Shown here one piece after another: positions 9,686 to 17,427 of a stretch of 64,000 bases of DNA. The notes below the pieces were generated by a model. It had not been told where the DNA came from. It saw only the letters and a program-made list of their open reading frames with translations, and searched no databases. How positions within the stretch are numbered: the stretch's first letter is position 1; each line of letters starts with the position of its first letter. Origin of the DNA: Fibrobacter sp. (GTDB lineage: Bacteria; Fibrobacterota; Fibrobacteria; Fibrobacterales; Fibrobacteraceae); assembly GCA_017503015.1 (NCBI GenBank), contig JAFVTX010000046.1, positions 19,199 through 83,198 on the forward strand. Reading direction: 5' to 3'. Position numbers and translations under genes: made by a program.

Positions 9686-10063
9686 TTACCTCACGAATTG
9701 CCAGCTTTGCGGGGCCCTTTTGATGTGCAGATCTTCGGGATAGAGCCAATCGGGACCGTATTCATCGACGCCGCAAATCTCCCAACCGTAGAGCTTACCC
9801 CTGCCTTTTGCCTTGTATTTCTCGATTTCATCGAGAGAAACGCACGAATTTTCGACAATCTTGGGCGTTATTTTGGTGATTTCGTGGCAAAAATTCACGT
9901 ATATGACGCCTGTGATACTTTTAAGGTCGGTGTCGTAGAGGTAAACCTTCAAACCGTCACCGTCCAATGCTTTCGGGGCGGTCTTGCGAAGTTCCAGCGT
10001 CTTTTCGCCACTGTAAATCAGTTCTGCCCACTTGTGGTGGATGCTCATCAGGACTTCTTTCAT
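9686..10063 (-). CDS. ASCH-domain protein
   Basis: 125 residues with the typical ASCH start 'VLMSIHHKWAELIYSGEKTLELRK', a later 'GVIYVN' strand and 'LYGWEICGVDEY'. ASCH domains are PUA-like folds predicted to bind RNA, and in phages they often accompany early genes. No substrate can be assigned. GGAG precedes the start. It lies between the amidase and the DUF3850-like gene, all on the same strand and closely spaced, so it is probably co-transcribed. Confidence 0.75.
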   Translation of the reverse strand: MKEVLMSIHHKWAELIYSGEKTLELRKTAPKALDGDGLKVYLYDTDLKSITGVIYVNFCHEITKITPKIVENSCVSLDEIEKYKAKGRGKLYGWEICGVDEYGPDWLYPEDLHIKRAPQSWQFVR

Positions 10064-10074
10064 CTTTTACTCCT

Positions 10075-10608
10075 TTACAGCAGGGCGTTCACCTTGGCGG
10101 CGATTTCGAACATGCGTTCTTCCAGATACTGCCCCGGGCAAGCCTTGTTCTTGAACCACTTGTGCAGCGTCATGTTCTGGATGAGTTTGCCGTCGCCGTC
10201 TTCGTGGCCTACCAGGGCCTTTTCGTTGTGCCAGCGGAGCTTGGTGATGCCGTTACGTTTGCAGATGTCGGCGACCAGGTAGATGAGGCTGGAAAATGCA
10301 GCGTCGGTTACACGGTAGGGTGCTTTTTCGTCGCTCGATACCTCGATGGTGACTGCACGGTGGTCATTGACGGCGTTGCTGCTGCACCAGCTGCGGTCGG
10401 ATTCCTCGACATAGAGCGCGATGTGGCCCTGATCATCGATGCCGTAGTTGGCAGACGCCTTGCGGGCCTTGGCTGCGAACAGCTTGCCGAGTGCCCGCAC
10501 ACTGATGTGGTCTGCGGTGCAGTGGATGGTGATGGTGTCAATCTTGTGGTTCCGGGGCGTAGTCCTGTTCGGGCTTATCTCGGTGTGGGATACTAGCGGA
10601 CTGTTCAT
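10075..10608 (-). CDS. N-acetylmuramoyl-L-alanine amidase (endolysin, Amidase_2/PGRP fold)
   Basis: 177 residues. It cleaves the amide bond between N-acetylmuramate and the peptide stem of peptidoglycan. Visible are 'TITIHCTA' with zinc ligand H29, 'ANYGIDDQGHIALYVEE', the 'HRAVTIEVS' strand and the C-terminal 'LHKWFKNKACPGQ' carrying the second histidine and the Cys ligand. There is no signal peptide, so release of the lysin would need a holin. A one-helix membrane protein follows upstream in the operon (10617-10733) and is a candidate. It is unusual for a Mu-like phage that the endolysin sits at the distal end of the early operon. Confidence 0.88.
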   Translation of the reverse strand: MNSPLVSHTEISPNRTTPRNHKIDTITIHCTADHISVRALGKLFAAKARKASANYGIDDQGHIALYVEESDRSWCSSNAVNDHRAVTIEVSSDEKAPYRVTDAAFSSLIYLVADICKRNGITKLRWHNEKALVGHEDGDGKLIQNMTLHKWFKNKACPGQYLEERMFEIAAKVNALL

Positions 10609-10616
10609 TTTGACTC

Positions 10617-10733
10617 CTATAGTGATGAGGCTACCATGTAGAGTACGGTTATTGCGAGTGCGACAAAGGCGACGCAGTAGGCCGCCTTTGCCGTGGTCTG
10701 TACGACCTTGAGTATGCCTTTTCGGGTAATCAT
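10617..10733 (-). CDS. small single-helix membrane protein, candidate lysis protein
   Basis: 38 residues: a short basic N-terminus (MITRKGILK) and one hydrophobic helix ('AAYCVAFVALAITVLYMVA'). The ATG at 10733 overlaps the TGA of the upstream gene (ATGA), which supports translational coupling and this start rather than an upstream one. It lies directly before the amidase gene. A holin-like role is inferred from size, topology and position only; no family is recognised. Confidence 0.55.
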   Translation of the reverse strand: MITRKGILKVVQTTAKAAYCVAFVALAITVLYMVASSL

Positions 10734-11245
10734 CTGAATGCGTTTGCGGTGATTGCCCTGCCGTTGAAGCGTTTGAGCGTGAAGCCCTTGCTGTCGAGCC
10801 ACTGCATCTTCACGAGGGTCTTGTTGTGGTTGTAGATGTCGCCCTGGTCTTCGTCGAGCGTGTTGTAGTGGGAACCGGCAAAGAACTTGACCGCGTAATA
10901 GACGGCGTTACGCTTGACGGTGCCCATACCTGCGTGTTCCAGCATTTCGCGCAGGAGCAGGTCGGCATATTTCTTGCTCAAAAATCCGTGGTAGTTGACA
11001 TCGTGGATGAGCCAAGCGAGTGCAAGAAGGATGTCGCCGATTTTAGGAATGAACGGGTTCACGACGGAAGGCCCGCTCCTGAAGTCGGTCATGTAGCCCG
11101 CCATGATTTCATACACCAGAGTTCCCGGAATGCAGTCGCACTGGATTTCGATGCGGAGCTTGTTCACGATTTCGTAGAGTTCCTGATGCTTCAGGCTCCT
11201 TTTCCAGGTGGGGACTTGCGGCCTATACGCGATGTTCACGGTCAA
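10730..11245 (-). CDS. DUF1353 family phage protein
   Basis: 171 residues. It matches the DUF1353 pattern: 'GYMTDFRSGPSVVNPFIP' near residues 50-68, then 'AWLIHDVNYHG' and a helix-rich C-terminal half with 'YYAVKFFAGS'. Such proteins are common in phages of several kinds; their function is not established. It overlaps the small Zn-ribbon gene upstream by 23 bp and the membrane protein gene downstream by 4 bp, so it belongs to the leftward operon. Confidence 0.7.
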   Translation of the reverse strand: MTVNIAYRPQVPTWKRSLKHQELYEIVNKLRIEIQCDCIPGTLVYEIMAGYMTDFRSGPSVVNPFIPKIGDILLALAWLIHDVNYHGFLSKKYADLLLREMLEHAGMGTVKRNAVYYAVKFFAGSHYNTLDEDQGDIYNHNKTLVKMQWLDSKGFTLKRFNGRAITANAFR

Positions 11246-11369
11246 CTCCTGCGGGGTGGTTGGTATCGCAGGCCTTGCAGACCCACTTGTGGTCTTCGAG
11301 CTTGCAGTATTTCTTGTGACCGCACCAGCTGCAGGTCACGTATTCGTTGTATATTCGGGTGTCTTTCAT
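11223..11369 (-). CDS. small zinc-ribbon protein
   Basis: 48 residues with two CxxC knuckles, 'CSWCGHKKYC' and 'CKACD', about 20 residues apart, which suggests a single zinc ribbon. The ATG at 11369 has GAGG six bases upstream; a longer frame exists but lacks a ribosome site. Its function is unknown. A similar small CxxC protein lies upstream of MuA (16139-16312). Confidence 0.6.
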   Translation of the reverse strand: MKDTRIYNEYVTCSWCGHKKYCKLEDHKWVCKACDTNHPAGVDREHRV

Positions 11370-11462
11370 TTGGCCTCTGTTGTAAAAGGGTTGCCTGCGG
11401 ATGCTTCGCGGCTGCACCCGCAGGCGTCGTTTGCTGCTTATTGGTCAGCTTTGCCGAGTTTA

Positions 11463-11536
11463 GGGACAGTGCAGGGGCTCGAACCCCGCCGCCGAAGGCT
11501 TCACAACTCCTCCGACGTGGCCAACCGCAACCGCCC
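11463..11536 (-). other. tRNA-like sequence (His-like), possibly degenerate
   Basis: Read on the minus strand, this 74-nt stretch has a canonical T arm (CGGGG-TTCGAGC-CCCTG), ends that pair with wobbles (GGGCGGT with ACTGTCC), and a TTGTGAA segment that would give anticodon GTG. The anticodon and D stems pair poorly, so it may be a decayed or spurious tRNA. The 190 bp between 11370 and 11560 hold no convincing protein gene. Confidence 0.25.
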
Positions 11537-11560
11537 GGGGACTACCGCCACGACAATGGC

Positions 11561-11704
11561 TTAAAACGTGACGGTAATCGAGAGTACCGCAGCGGACACC
11601 CAGTAGATGACCTTGCGGATATCTCCATCGACGACACCGTAGGCGACTGCCGCGGCAAGGTCGAGGAGAATAAGGATGAACGGGAAGATTTGAGCCTTCG
11701 TCAC
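11561..11704 (-). CDS. small two-helix membrane protein
   Basis: 47 residues from a GTG at 11704 that overlaps the TAG of the upstream gene by one base (TAGTG). Two hydrophobic stretches ('IFPFILILLDLAAAVAYGVV' and 'VIYWVSAAVLSITVTF') flank a short charged turn 'DGDIRK'. The size and hairpin topology would suit a holin, but no family is recognised. It lies in the leftward operon two genes upstream of DUF1353. Confidence 0.55.
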   Translation of the reverse strand: MTKAQIFPFILILLDLAAAVAYGVVDGDIRKVIYWVSAAVLSITVTF

Positions 11705-11889
11705 TAGCCCTTCTCCCACTTTTCGGCAAGGTCTTCCATCGCCTTGTGCGGGGTGGAGCCCACGCCACGGAGAAGCGGCTTGCCGTGGTTCTGCCTGAGC
11801 ACGACCGCGTAGCCGAACTGGAAGTCGGCTTCGAGTTCGAGCTGGTCGCGGAAAAGGTCGAGTGTCCTGTAGGTTTCGCTATTCGGCAT
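11704..11889 (-). CDS. unknown small phage protein
   Basis: 61 residues with no recognised family. It has an alternating strand-like middle ('FQFGYAVVLRQ') and a C-terminal amphipathic helix ('PHKAMEDLAEKWEKG'). Its ATG overlaps the end of the DUF3164 gene by 11 bp, and its stop overlaps the next GTG start, so it is embedded in the early operon. Confidence 0.55.
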   Translation of the reverse strand: MPNSETYRTLDLFRDQLELEADFQFGYAVVLRQNHGKPLLRGVGSTPHKAMEDLAEKWEKG

Positions 11890-12532
11890 CTTTCTTTTCC
11901 TTCTTGGCTGTTGCCACGATATCGTTGAAGTTGAGCACGACGGTTTCCCACACTTCGCCGGAGTCCTTCTTCACCTTGCGCTTGAAGTTGATGGACTGCT
12001 TGGAGGACTTGACGATGATCGACTCTTTCAGCATGCGCATGGCCTTCTTCCATTCGGAATCCTCGATTTCGAGGTGCAAAAGCTTCATGAGCATGGCGGT
12101 GTTCACGCGGCCCTGCTTATCGACATTGAACGCCTGCGTGATGACCTTTCCCAGGTTCTCGTCGATACCGTCAAGACGGTCGTTGAGCCACTTGTCCACG
12201 ATGGTCTTCACCATCTGGAGCCTTTCGTCGAAGCCGATGTGGTCGTCTATGCGGCGCTCGATGACAAGCGACTTGTCAAAATTCTGGAGAAGGATGTTGC
12301 CCTTCCAGTTCTCGCGGACACGGTTTTCCTTTGCGATTTCGTCGAGATACTTGTCGATACTCCCGACGATTTCGACCTTGGTTTCCGCAATCTTTTCGGC
12401 AAGCTTCACGACCTTCTTGAAGGTCGCTTCCACCAGCTTGTCGCGCTTCTTGTCGATAGCGGGAATGTACTGTTCGGGCACGGGGCGGCCACGGTCGTCG
12501 AGCCAGTTCCCGTCTTTGTCTTTCTTTGCCAT
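11879..12532 (-). CDS. DUF3164 family Mu-like phage protein
   Basis: 217 residues. It follows the DUF3164 pattern common in Mu-like phages: 'GRPVPEQYI' near the start, a long coiled helix (about 30-75), 'GNILLQNFDKSLVIERR', 'FDERLQMVKTIVDKWL', 'AFNVDKQGRVNTAMLMKLLHLEI' and a final beta stretch. The molecular function is not established. It lies between the GemA homologue and small early genes, the usual Mu-like position. Confidence 0.85.
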   Translation of the reverse strand: MAKKDKDGNWLDDRGRPVPEQYIPAIDKKRDKLVEATFKKVVKLAEKIAETKVEIVGSIDKYLDEIAKENRVRENWKGNILLQNFDKSLVIERRIDDHIGFDERLQMVKTIVDKWLNDRLDGIDENLGKVITQAFNVDKQGRVNTAMLMKLLHLEIEDSEWKKAMRMLKESIIVKSSKQSINFKRKVKKDSGEVWETVVLNFNDIVATAKKEKKDAE

Positions 12533-12536
12533 AGGG

Positions 12537-13004
12537 TTACCTCTGGTTAGTGTTCTTGTTTCGGTTAAATTCTTCGGGGCTCTGCGCCCCCATGGCGTGT
12601 ATCGCCTTGATGAGTACCTTCGCGTCGTCCTTGCAGATCCAGGTGACCACTTCCACGCCGGTCAGCCGCTTGCAGAAGGCGTTCAGGGCCTTGCGGCGGT
12701 CTTCGGAAGTCTCTGCGCGGCTGACCTGCGCCCACATCGCCTCGATTGCCCGGAGCTGTGCGGGGCTTGCCTTGTGCTTTGCCCTGCCGGAGAACTCGTT
12801 GAACTTCTGGACCTTTCCGTGGACCTGTTCGCGGAGGCTCTTGATGAGCGAGCCGCGCTGCTGTGTCGAGAGCTGCTTGGAGCTTTCGACCTGGTAGCGG
12901 TCGCGCAGCATGTCGCGGTAGGCTTCGTCGGTCATCCCGAGCAGGCGCACAAGGCCGTGGATTTGCCTGTACTGTTCGGCTCTCTTGTCGGCGGGAGTAG
13001 TCAT
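12537..13004 (-). CDS. GemA-like regulatory protein (Mu gp16 family, DUF1018)
   Basis: 155 residues. In Mu, GemA alters host gene expression and DNA supercoiling. The family signature is clear: 'QIHGLVRLLGMTDEAYRDML' at about 14-33, 'SSKQLSTQQRGSLIKSL', then 'ASPAQLRAIEAMWAQVSR' and a C-terminal 'FCKRLTGVEVVTWICKDDAKVLIKAI'. Its start overlaps the MuB stop, implying coupled translation. Confidence 0.88.
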   Translation of the reverse strand: MTTPADKRAEQYRQIHGLVRLLGMTDEAYRDMLRDRYQVESSKQLSTQQRGSLIKSLREQVHGKVQKFNEFSGRAKHKASPAQLRAIEAMWAQVSRAETSEDRRKALNAFCKRLTGVEVVTWICKDDAKVLIKAIHAMGAQSPEEFNRNKNTNQR

Positions 13005-13900
13005 TAGCGTGCCACCACGAGCATCTGCGATGCGGATTCAAGGATTTCGTTGTCGAGCGTGTCGCGGTCGTTGTTGCGCATGAGTTCCTTGCTCCACATT
13101 ACAAGGTGTGAGAGTAGGCGGAAGTTGCGACGGCAGATCTGGGCGGCGCGTTCGATGCAGTTGCCTTCGTACTTGGGGAAACGGCTCTCGATGAACGCCT
13201 TTACATCGGCGTTATCCAGGAGCTTTGCACGGCACGGTGCGCTGATGCGGCTGTTCAGCTGGGCGTAGTGGTTCTTGTCGCCCTGGACGTTCTTTTCGAG
13301 GCGCGGCATGCCGCAGAGAGCGATGCCGACGCCCGCCTTGTCGTGGACGCGGCGGATGAGTTCAAGCGCCTTGTAGGGCAGGTGCTCGGCTTCGTCGATG
13401 ACGATGAGACGGCCCGAGTCCTTGAGCTTGTCAACGACACGCACCAGCTTCTGGTGCAGGTTCCCGCGTTCGTCGAGACCGAGTTCCGCGCAGAGCTCGT
13501 CGAAGAGAGCCTTGGCGGTGTAGCCGTGGTCCGCCTCGATGAAGATGATGGAAGGGTGAGCCTTGGCGAATGCCTTGAGCGCGGTGGTCTTGCCGCAGCC
13601 CGCGTCGCCCGTGAGCATCCCGCAGATCTGGTGGCTGAGCACGAGAGAGCAGAACTTGTGGATGGTCTTGAAGCACTTGGTCTGCACGATTCCTTCGTTC
13701 TGCTTGATAGTCTCGCGCTGGGCTTCTACTTCGAGGAAGTCCTTCACCTTCTCGCAGATGGCGTCGATGTCGCCGGTATAGGTGCCCTTGATGAAGTAGC
13801 TGAGCGTGGCGGGGCTTATGCCCATGGCGTTCGCCACCTTGGTCTGCGAGGCCCCGGTGCGGGACATGTAGTCCTTGAGTTGCTTGATTGTTGCGTCCAT
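13004..13900 (-). CDS. MuB-like transposition ATPase
   Basis: 298 residues. MuB is an AAA+ ATPase that binds target DNA and delivers it to the MuA transpososome. An N-terminal XRE-type helix-turn-helix spans about 1-55 ('SQTKVANAMGISPATLSYFI'). Walker A is GDAGCGKTT at 98-106 and Walker B 'LIVIDEAE' at 165-172, with a probable arginine-rich sensor region after it. Length and domain order match MuB. It lies downstream of MuA with one small gene between. It appears intact even though MuA is broken. Confidence 0.92.
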   Translation of the reverse strand: MDATIKQLKDYMSRTGASQTKVANAMGISPATLSYFIKGTYTGDIDAICEKVKDFLEVEAQRETIKQNEGIVQTKCFKTIHKFCSLVLSHQICGMLTGDAGCGKTTALKAFAKAHPSIIFIEADHGYTAKALFDELCAELGLDERGNLHQKLVRVVDKLKDSGRLIVIDEAEHLPYKALELIRRVHDKAGVGIALCGMPRLEKNVQGDKNHYAQLNSRISAPCRAKLLDNADVKAFIESRFPKYEGNCIERAAQICRRNFRLLSHLVMWSKELMRNNDRDTLDNEILESASQMLVVAR

Positions 13901-14007
13901 ATTCTATCCTTTATGGTTGCTGGGTTAAAAGGGTTGCCTCCGGGGGCGGTTTCAGGGAGATTTGTGTTGTGTTGCGGCAAAGTGTGCCTGCCCCCATTGG
14001 CGATGTC

Positions 14008-14190
14008 TTAGAGAATACCATGGTTTTTAAGGGCTTCTTTTACTCTGAACCAGGTTCGAATTTCGCTCTTGAGCAAGCCTTCCGGGAATTTGCCTCCGTT
14101 CTTGATTAATTCAAGAGCGATTTTCACGTGCTTTTTGGCAACAGGACCAACGACCGCACGGTAGATTTCCAACATTCTTTCATTAATCAT
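14008..14190 (-). CDS. unknown small phage protein between MuA and MuB
   Basis: 60 residues, Lys-rich and mostly helical, with no recognised family. Its ATG overlaps the MuA stop (TAATG), so it is translationally coupled to the transposase. The 107 bp between its end and MuB carry no gene. Confidence 0.55.
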   Translation of the reverse strand: MINERMLEIYRAVVGPVAKKHVKIALELIKNGGKFPEGLLKSEIRTWFRVKEALKNHGIL

Positions 14191-15359
14191 TACATTGCCT
14201 CGCTTGTGGTGAGTTCGTCCCAGAGGTCGGTGCTGGGCTTTTCTTCCACGTCGCCGTCGAAGATGTTGTAGATGTCGGCATTACCGACCTTCTTGTCTGC
14301 CTTGAGTTCCTGTGCGTCCTTGTCGTGGCGCGTGAGGTGCGTGGGGCCTTGCGGCACGAAGATGTCCTGCGGGCCCACGGCGCTGCGCATGGCGCTGATG
14401 TAGTCCGCCGCCTGCTCCTTCGTCATGTCGGGGCATATTTCCTTCAGGAGCTTTTCTTCGTGGCGCTTGCGGGCGACACCTTCTGCAATCTGCGCCTTGC
14501 CCACGGCATCGTCGTCCTTGACCATGGCACCAACGGCGCTCTGCAATGTGCATTCGCCGATAAGCTTCTTGTTAAGGTCGTAGCACCAGGCGGTGCGCAT
14601 GTCGTCGGGGTCGTAGCGGAAGATGACCTCGCGGCCCTTCCATACCGGCATCCATTCCGCCCAGTACCAGGTGTCGAGCTGTGCCAGGTGGAAGCCCATG
14701 TGCATGATGCGGCCCGACACGGTGCGGCTCACCAGCATGGAGAGCGTTTCCTTCGAGACGCGGCGCATGGGTTCGCGCTTGACGATTTCTTCGTTCCAGA
14801 GCTGAGAACGCGTTTTGCCGTTGTGGTGCTTTCCCTGGCAAGGGAGTCCGGGGAACACGTTCTGCATGTAGTCCTGCGCCATGTCGTAGAACTCTTCCCA
14901 GGTAAGGAAGTTCCCGCTCTTGAGCACGCCCTTCAGGGGCTCCGGCTTCTCGACCACGGTGCCGCCCTTGAAGCTGTTGAACATACGGTCAAAGCCGTTT
15001 TTAATGATGAGGAAGTTGCGTTCAATGATCTTCGCGCGGGCGTTACGCACGATGGCGAAGTGCATCTTGATACCGAGACGGCTTGCCATGGATTCAGCAT
15101 ACTGCTCGTCTTCCACGATCTGGTGGCCACGGCTTTGGCCGGAGAAGTCGCGGTTACGGTATTCGCGACCGTTGTCCACGTAGATTTCTTCCGGAAGACC
15201 GTAACGCTCGATGCCGTGACGCATGGCGCGGAGCGTGTTCTCGGTACCCGGGGCGTCGTGGTGCAGGCACCAGCCCATGGGCATGTAGGTCTTGAAGTCC
15301 ATGAAGAGCGTGATGTAGCAGGTGGCGGGCTTTTCCTGCCCCTGCACCTTCACGAACAC
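14190..15359 (-). CDS. MuA-like transposase, C-terminal fragment
   Basis: 389 codons from an internal GTG. It carries the second and third catalytic residues of the DDE triad: D62 in 'IYVDNGREY' and E113 in 'AKIIERNF', then the beta-barrel and C-terminal MuB-contact region. It is in frame with the upstream fragment at 15363-16139, separated only by a TGA (15363-15365) and a GAC codon. In the joined numbering the triad is D255, D322 and E373; the D-D spacing of 67 equals that in MuA. The fragment alone lacks the first Asp and the DNA-binding domains, so it should be inactive by itself. Confidence 0.9.
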   Translation of the reverse strand: MFVKVQGQEKPATCYITLFMDFKTYMPMGWCLHHDAPGTENTLRAMRHGIERYGLPEEIYVDNGREYRNRDFSGQSRGHQIVEDEQYAESMASRLGIKMHFAIVRNARAKIIERNFLIIKNGFDRMFNSFKGGTVVEKPEPLKGVLKSGNFLTWEEFYDMAQDYMQNVFPGLPCQGKHHNGKTRSQLWNEEIVKREPMRRVSKETLSMLVSRTVSGRIMHMGFHLAQLDTWYWAEWMPVWKGREVIFRYDPDDMRTAWCYDLNKKLIGECTLQSAVGAMVKDDDAVGKAQIAEGVARKRHEEKLLKEICPDMTKEQAADYISAMRSAVGPQDIFVPQGPTHLTRHDKDAQELKADKKVGNADIYNIFDGDVEEKPSTDLWDELTTSEAM

Positions 15360-15362
15360 GTC

Positions 15363-16139
15363 TCACGTGCGGGTATCGCCCACCCATACCTGCCCCGCCT
15401 TGAGGTCGGAGTAGTCGCGGTCCAGGTGGAAACCCTTGTTGTCGTAGAACTTCTTCTTGCCTTCGCGGGCAAAGTAGATGACATCGGGTGCGAACTCGCT
15501 CTTGAGCCTACGATTGAAAGCTGACTTGCTCGGGAACTCGCTCTGGTCCTTCACGTCGCCGCGTTCCATGGCCTTGCCGAGCGCAATCATCCAGCTGGAG
15601 AATACGCTTATCTTGTTCGCGGTCAAGTAGGCGTTCTTGAAATCCTCGAACCAGGCGTCGCGCACGGTGGAGTGCATCACCTCGCGGTGGTTGATGAGCG
15701 CAATCTTCCCGCACTCGCCGACCTGCGAACGCTGACGGTAGATGCTCTTGATGCTCGTCTTCATTTCGGGGTGTGCGCGGTTCCAGTCGTCCACGAAACG
15801 CCCGAGTTCCTTGGTGCCCGTGATGCCTTCGCACTTCAAGAGGATGAGCGTCCACTTGTCGAAGTTCTTCTTCGCGCGGTCGGTGGCGCGGTCGTAACTC
15901 CTGATGACCGTTTCCACGTCCTCGGACTGGACCTGGACTTCCGTGCTTTCGGGGAGTGTCGCCATGACATAGCGGTCGGAGGCTTCCTTGGGGAGACTCC
16001 GCACGTTAATCTTGAGCACCTTCCTGCCGCCTTCGTCGTCCCAGCGGTATTCCCACATGGAGGCGTTGCGGCGCACCTGCCTCTCGGAAATTCCCAGGAG
16101 CTCGGAAGCCTGCGTTGAACTAATCCAGATCGGTTGCAT
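15363..16139 (-). CDS. MuA-like transposase, N-terminal fragment
   Basis: 258 residues: a winged-helix start ('WISSTQASELLGISERQVRRNASMWEY' region) as in the Mu transposase DNA-binding domain, further end-binding helices, and the beginning of the RNase H-like core ending 'VWVGDTRT' with the first catalytic Asp, D255. A TGA then interrupts the frame. The family usually has another residue there (Trp would need only TGG to TGA). Fragments like this bind phage ends and could act as an inhibitor, but that is inference. The start overlaps the stop of the upstream small gene (TAATG). Confidence 0.9.
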   Translation of the reverse strand: MQPIWISSTQASELLGISERQVRRNASMWEYRWDDEGGRKVLKINVRSLPKEASDRYVMATLPESTEVQVQSEDVETVIRSYDRATDRAKKNFDKWTLILLKCEGITGTKELGRFVDDWNRAHPEMKTSIKSIYRQRSQVGECGKIALINHREVMHSTVRDAWFEDFKNAYLTANKISVFSSWMIALGKAMERGDVKDQSEFPSKSAFNRRLKSEFAPDVIYFAREGKKKFYDNKGFHLDRDYSDLKAGQVWVGDTRT

Positions 16140-16312
16140 TAGCGGCTGGCCTTACCGAGGAGAAACGCGCGGACACGGCGGGACTTCATGCAGTCGCCGC
16201 AGAAATGGTCACGGTTGATGGTGATGCGGGCTTCTGCACCGCAGATGTCGCAGTGGCGGACTGGGGCGACGAAAGCGGGACGGGCGGGGATAGTTGCGGT
16301 TGCGGTAATCAT
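16139..16312 (-). CDS. small zinc-ribbon protein upstream of MuA
   Basis: 57 residues. The core 'CDICGAEARITINRDHFCGDC' region has two CxxC pairs, a probable zinc ribbon, followed by a basic tail 'KSRRVRAFLLGKASR'. AAGGAG precedes the ATG at 16312, and the stop overlaps the MuA start. Function unknown; a nucleic-acid contact is plausible. Confidence 0.6.
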   Translation of the reverse strand: MITATATIPARPAFVAPVRHCDICGAEARITINRDHFCGDCMKSRRVRAFLLGKASR

Positions 16313-16345
16313 GGAAAACTCCTTGGTGGTGTGTGGCGGTGTTGT

Positions 16346-17161
16346 TTAGTTCATCAGGCTGTCGATGCCCTTCTTGACAAGGAACTTCAGGAAATCCTTG
16401 TTGGAAGGGAAGGTCGTGCCGTGTTCGAAAAGGTTCTGCTTCGCGGCGTTGATTTTCTCGGTCAGGGGCTTCGGGAAGGTCATCGACGGCATCATGTTGG
16501 GGAACAGTTCGCATTGGACGGACTCTTCGGCAGGGGCGACCGTCGTGGCGTCGGTGGCCGCCGCGTAGTCGATTTTGCGCTTGACGGTGTACTTGCCCGT
16601 CTTGCGGATGGTCGGGAGCACGTCTTCCACCACCCAGCGCTCGAACCTGACCGCGTCGGGCATGCGGCTGCGCATGATGAGGCGGTAGAGGTCGGGCTCG
16701 TTGATGGCGATCATCGCCTGCTTGCCGCCCTTGGTGTCCACCGTAATCTTCTTGGCTAGCTCGTTTGTGCCGTCAAGGTCCTTGCTGTCATAGACCTTGT
16801 TGCAGTGTTTCTTGATGACTGCCGCCGTGTCCTTTGTATAGCCGAGAATCTTGCAGATGTCGTCGGCCACGAACCACGCGTTCTTCTGATCGTCGAGAAC
16901 CATTCGGATTGCGGTGTCGTTGAAGATGCGATAACGGAGTCGCAGGGCCCCGGACATGGTCGGGTCAAGGTCGTCTTCCTTGACGCCGGTTTCCCTGGCG
17001 ATGCAGTGGGCGGAACTGCCGGAGTATTCGGCGGGAACGATGTCGCCGGACTGGGAGTCCGTGTCAATAGTCGGGGTTTCCACTTCGTCCAAAGGGGCAA
17101 CCGTTTCGGTTGACCCTTCGAGGGTGGTTTCGGGTTCTTCGTCGAAAATTTTCTTGATCAT
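16346..17161 (-). CDS. BRO family (Bro-N) antirepressor-like protein
   Basis: 271 residues. After an acidic, disordered N-terminus (about 1-75) comes a Bro-N domain: 'FNDTAIRMVLDDQKNAWFVADDICKILGYTKD' through 'INEPDLYRLIMRSRMPDAVRFERWVVEDVLPTIRKTGKY'. Such domains occur in phage antirepressors and other DNA-binding proteins. A conserved tail with 'FPSNKDFLKFLVKKG' follows. It lies between the Ner-like gene and the MuA block and is the first large gene of the early operon, so a regulatory role is likely but unproven. Confidence 0.85.
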   Translation of the reverse strand: MIKKIFDEEPETTLEGSTETVAPLDEVETPTIDTDSQSGDIVPAEYSGSSAHCIARETGVKEDDLDPTMSGALRLRYRIFNDTAIRMVLDDQKNAWFVADDICKILGYTKDTAAVIKKHCNKVYDSKDLDGTNELAKKITVDTKGGKQAMIAINEPDLYRLIMRSRMPDAVRFERWVVEDVLPTIRKTGKYTVKRKIDYAAATDATTVAPAEESVQCELFPNMMPSMTFPKPLTEKINAAKQNLFEHGTTFPSNKDFLKFLVKKGIDSLMN

Positions 17162-17343
17162 TATGCTACTCCTTTGGTGGTGAGTCCCAGGTCCTTGAGG
17201 ATGGGGGTAAGCTGGTTGTTGGTGCGGTAGCCAGTGGCTACTTCCCTTATGTATTGGGCGCTATAGGGCTTTCCGGCGATTTCGGAAACCCTTTCGGCGG
17301 CCTTGCGCCATGAGAATTTCGTCACTGTAAGATTTTTATCCAT
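17161..17343 (-). CDS. small Ner/Cro-like regulator (tentative)
   Basis: 60 residues, the first gene of the leftward operon and divergent from the repressor-like gene, the place of Ner in Mu. The sequence 'WRKAAERVSEIAGKPYSAQYIREVATGYRTNNQLTPIL' is compatible with a small helix-turn-helix but is not a clear family match. Its stop overlaps the BRO gene start (TAATG). The call rests mainly on position and size. Confidence 0.5.
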   Translation of the reverse strand: MDKNLTVTKFSWRKAAERVSEIAGKPYSAQYIREVATGYRTNNQLTPILKDLGLTTKGVA

Positions 17344-17374
17344 TTGGAAAAGTTCCTCGTCTTTTTTAACTTTT

Positions 17375-17427
17375 TGTAGTGGTGGTTAATCACTACTACA
17401 TTCCAAAATTAATCAAAGATTAATCAA
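17375..17427. promoter_or_regulatory. divergent operator region between Ner-like and repressor-like genes
   Basis: A 10-bp inverted repeat TGTAGTGGTG/CACTACTACA with a 6-bp spacer (17375-17400, one mismatch) is followed by two direct copies of TTAATCAAA (17409-17417 and 17420-17428) that run into the start codon of the plus-strand gene. This looks like an operator region controlling the lysis-lysogeny switch. Confidence 0.65.

Noticed and set aside
11460..12053. 197-codon minus-strand frame overlapping DUF3164 and small genes
   Set aside because: It is out of frame with three better-supported genes and its Arg/His-rich product is typical of a shadow frame.
14325..15524. 399-codon plus-strand frame opposite MuA
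   Set aside because: Antisense shadow; the minus strand carries the catalytic motifs and the operon overlaps.
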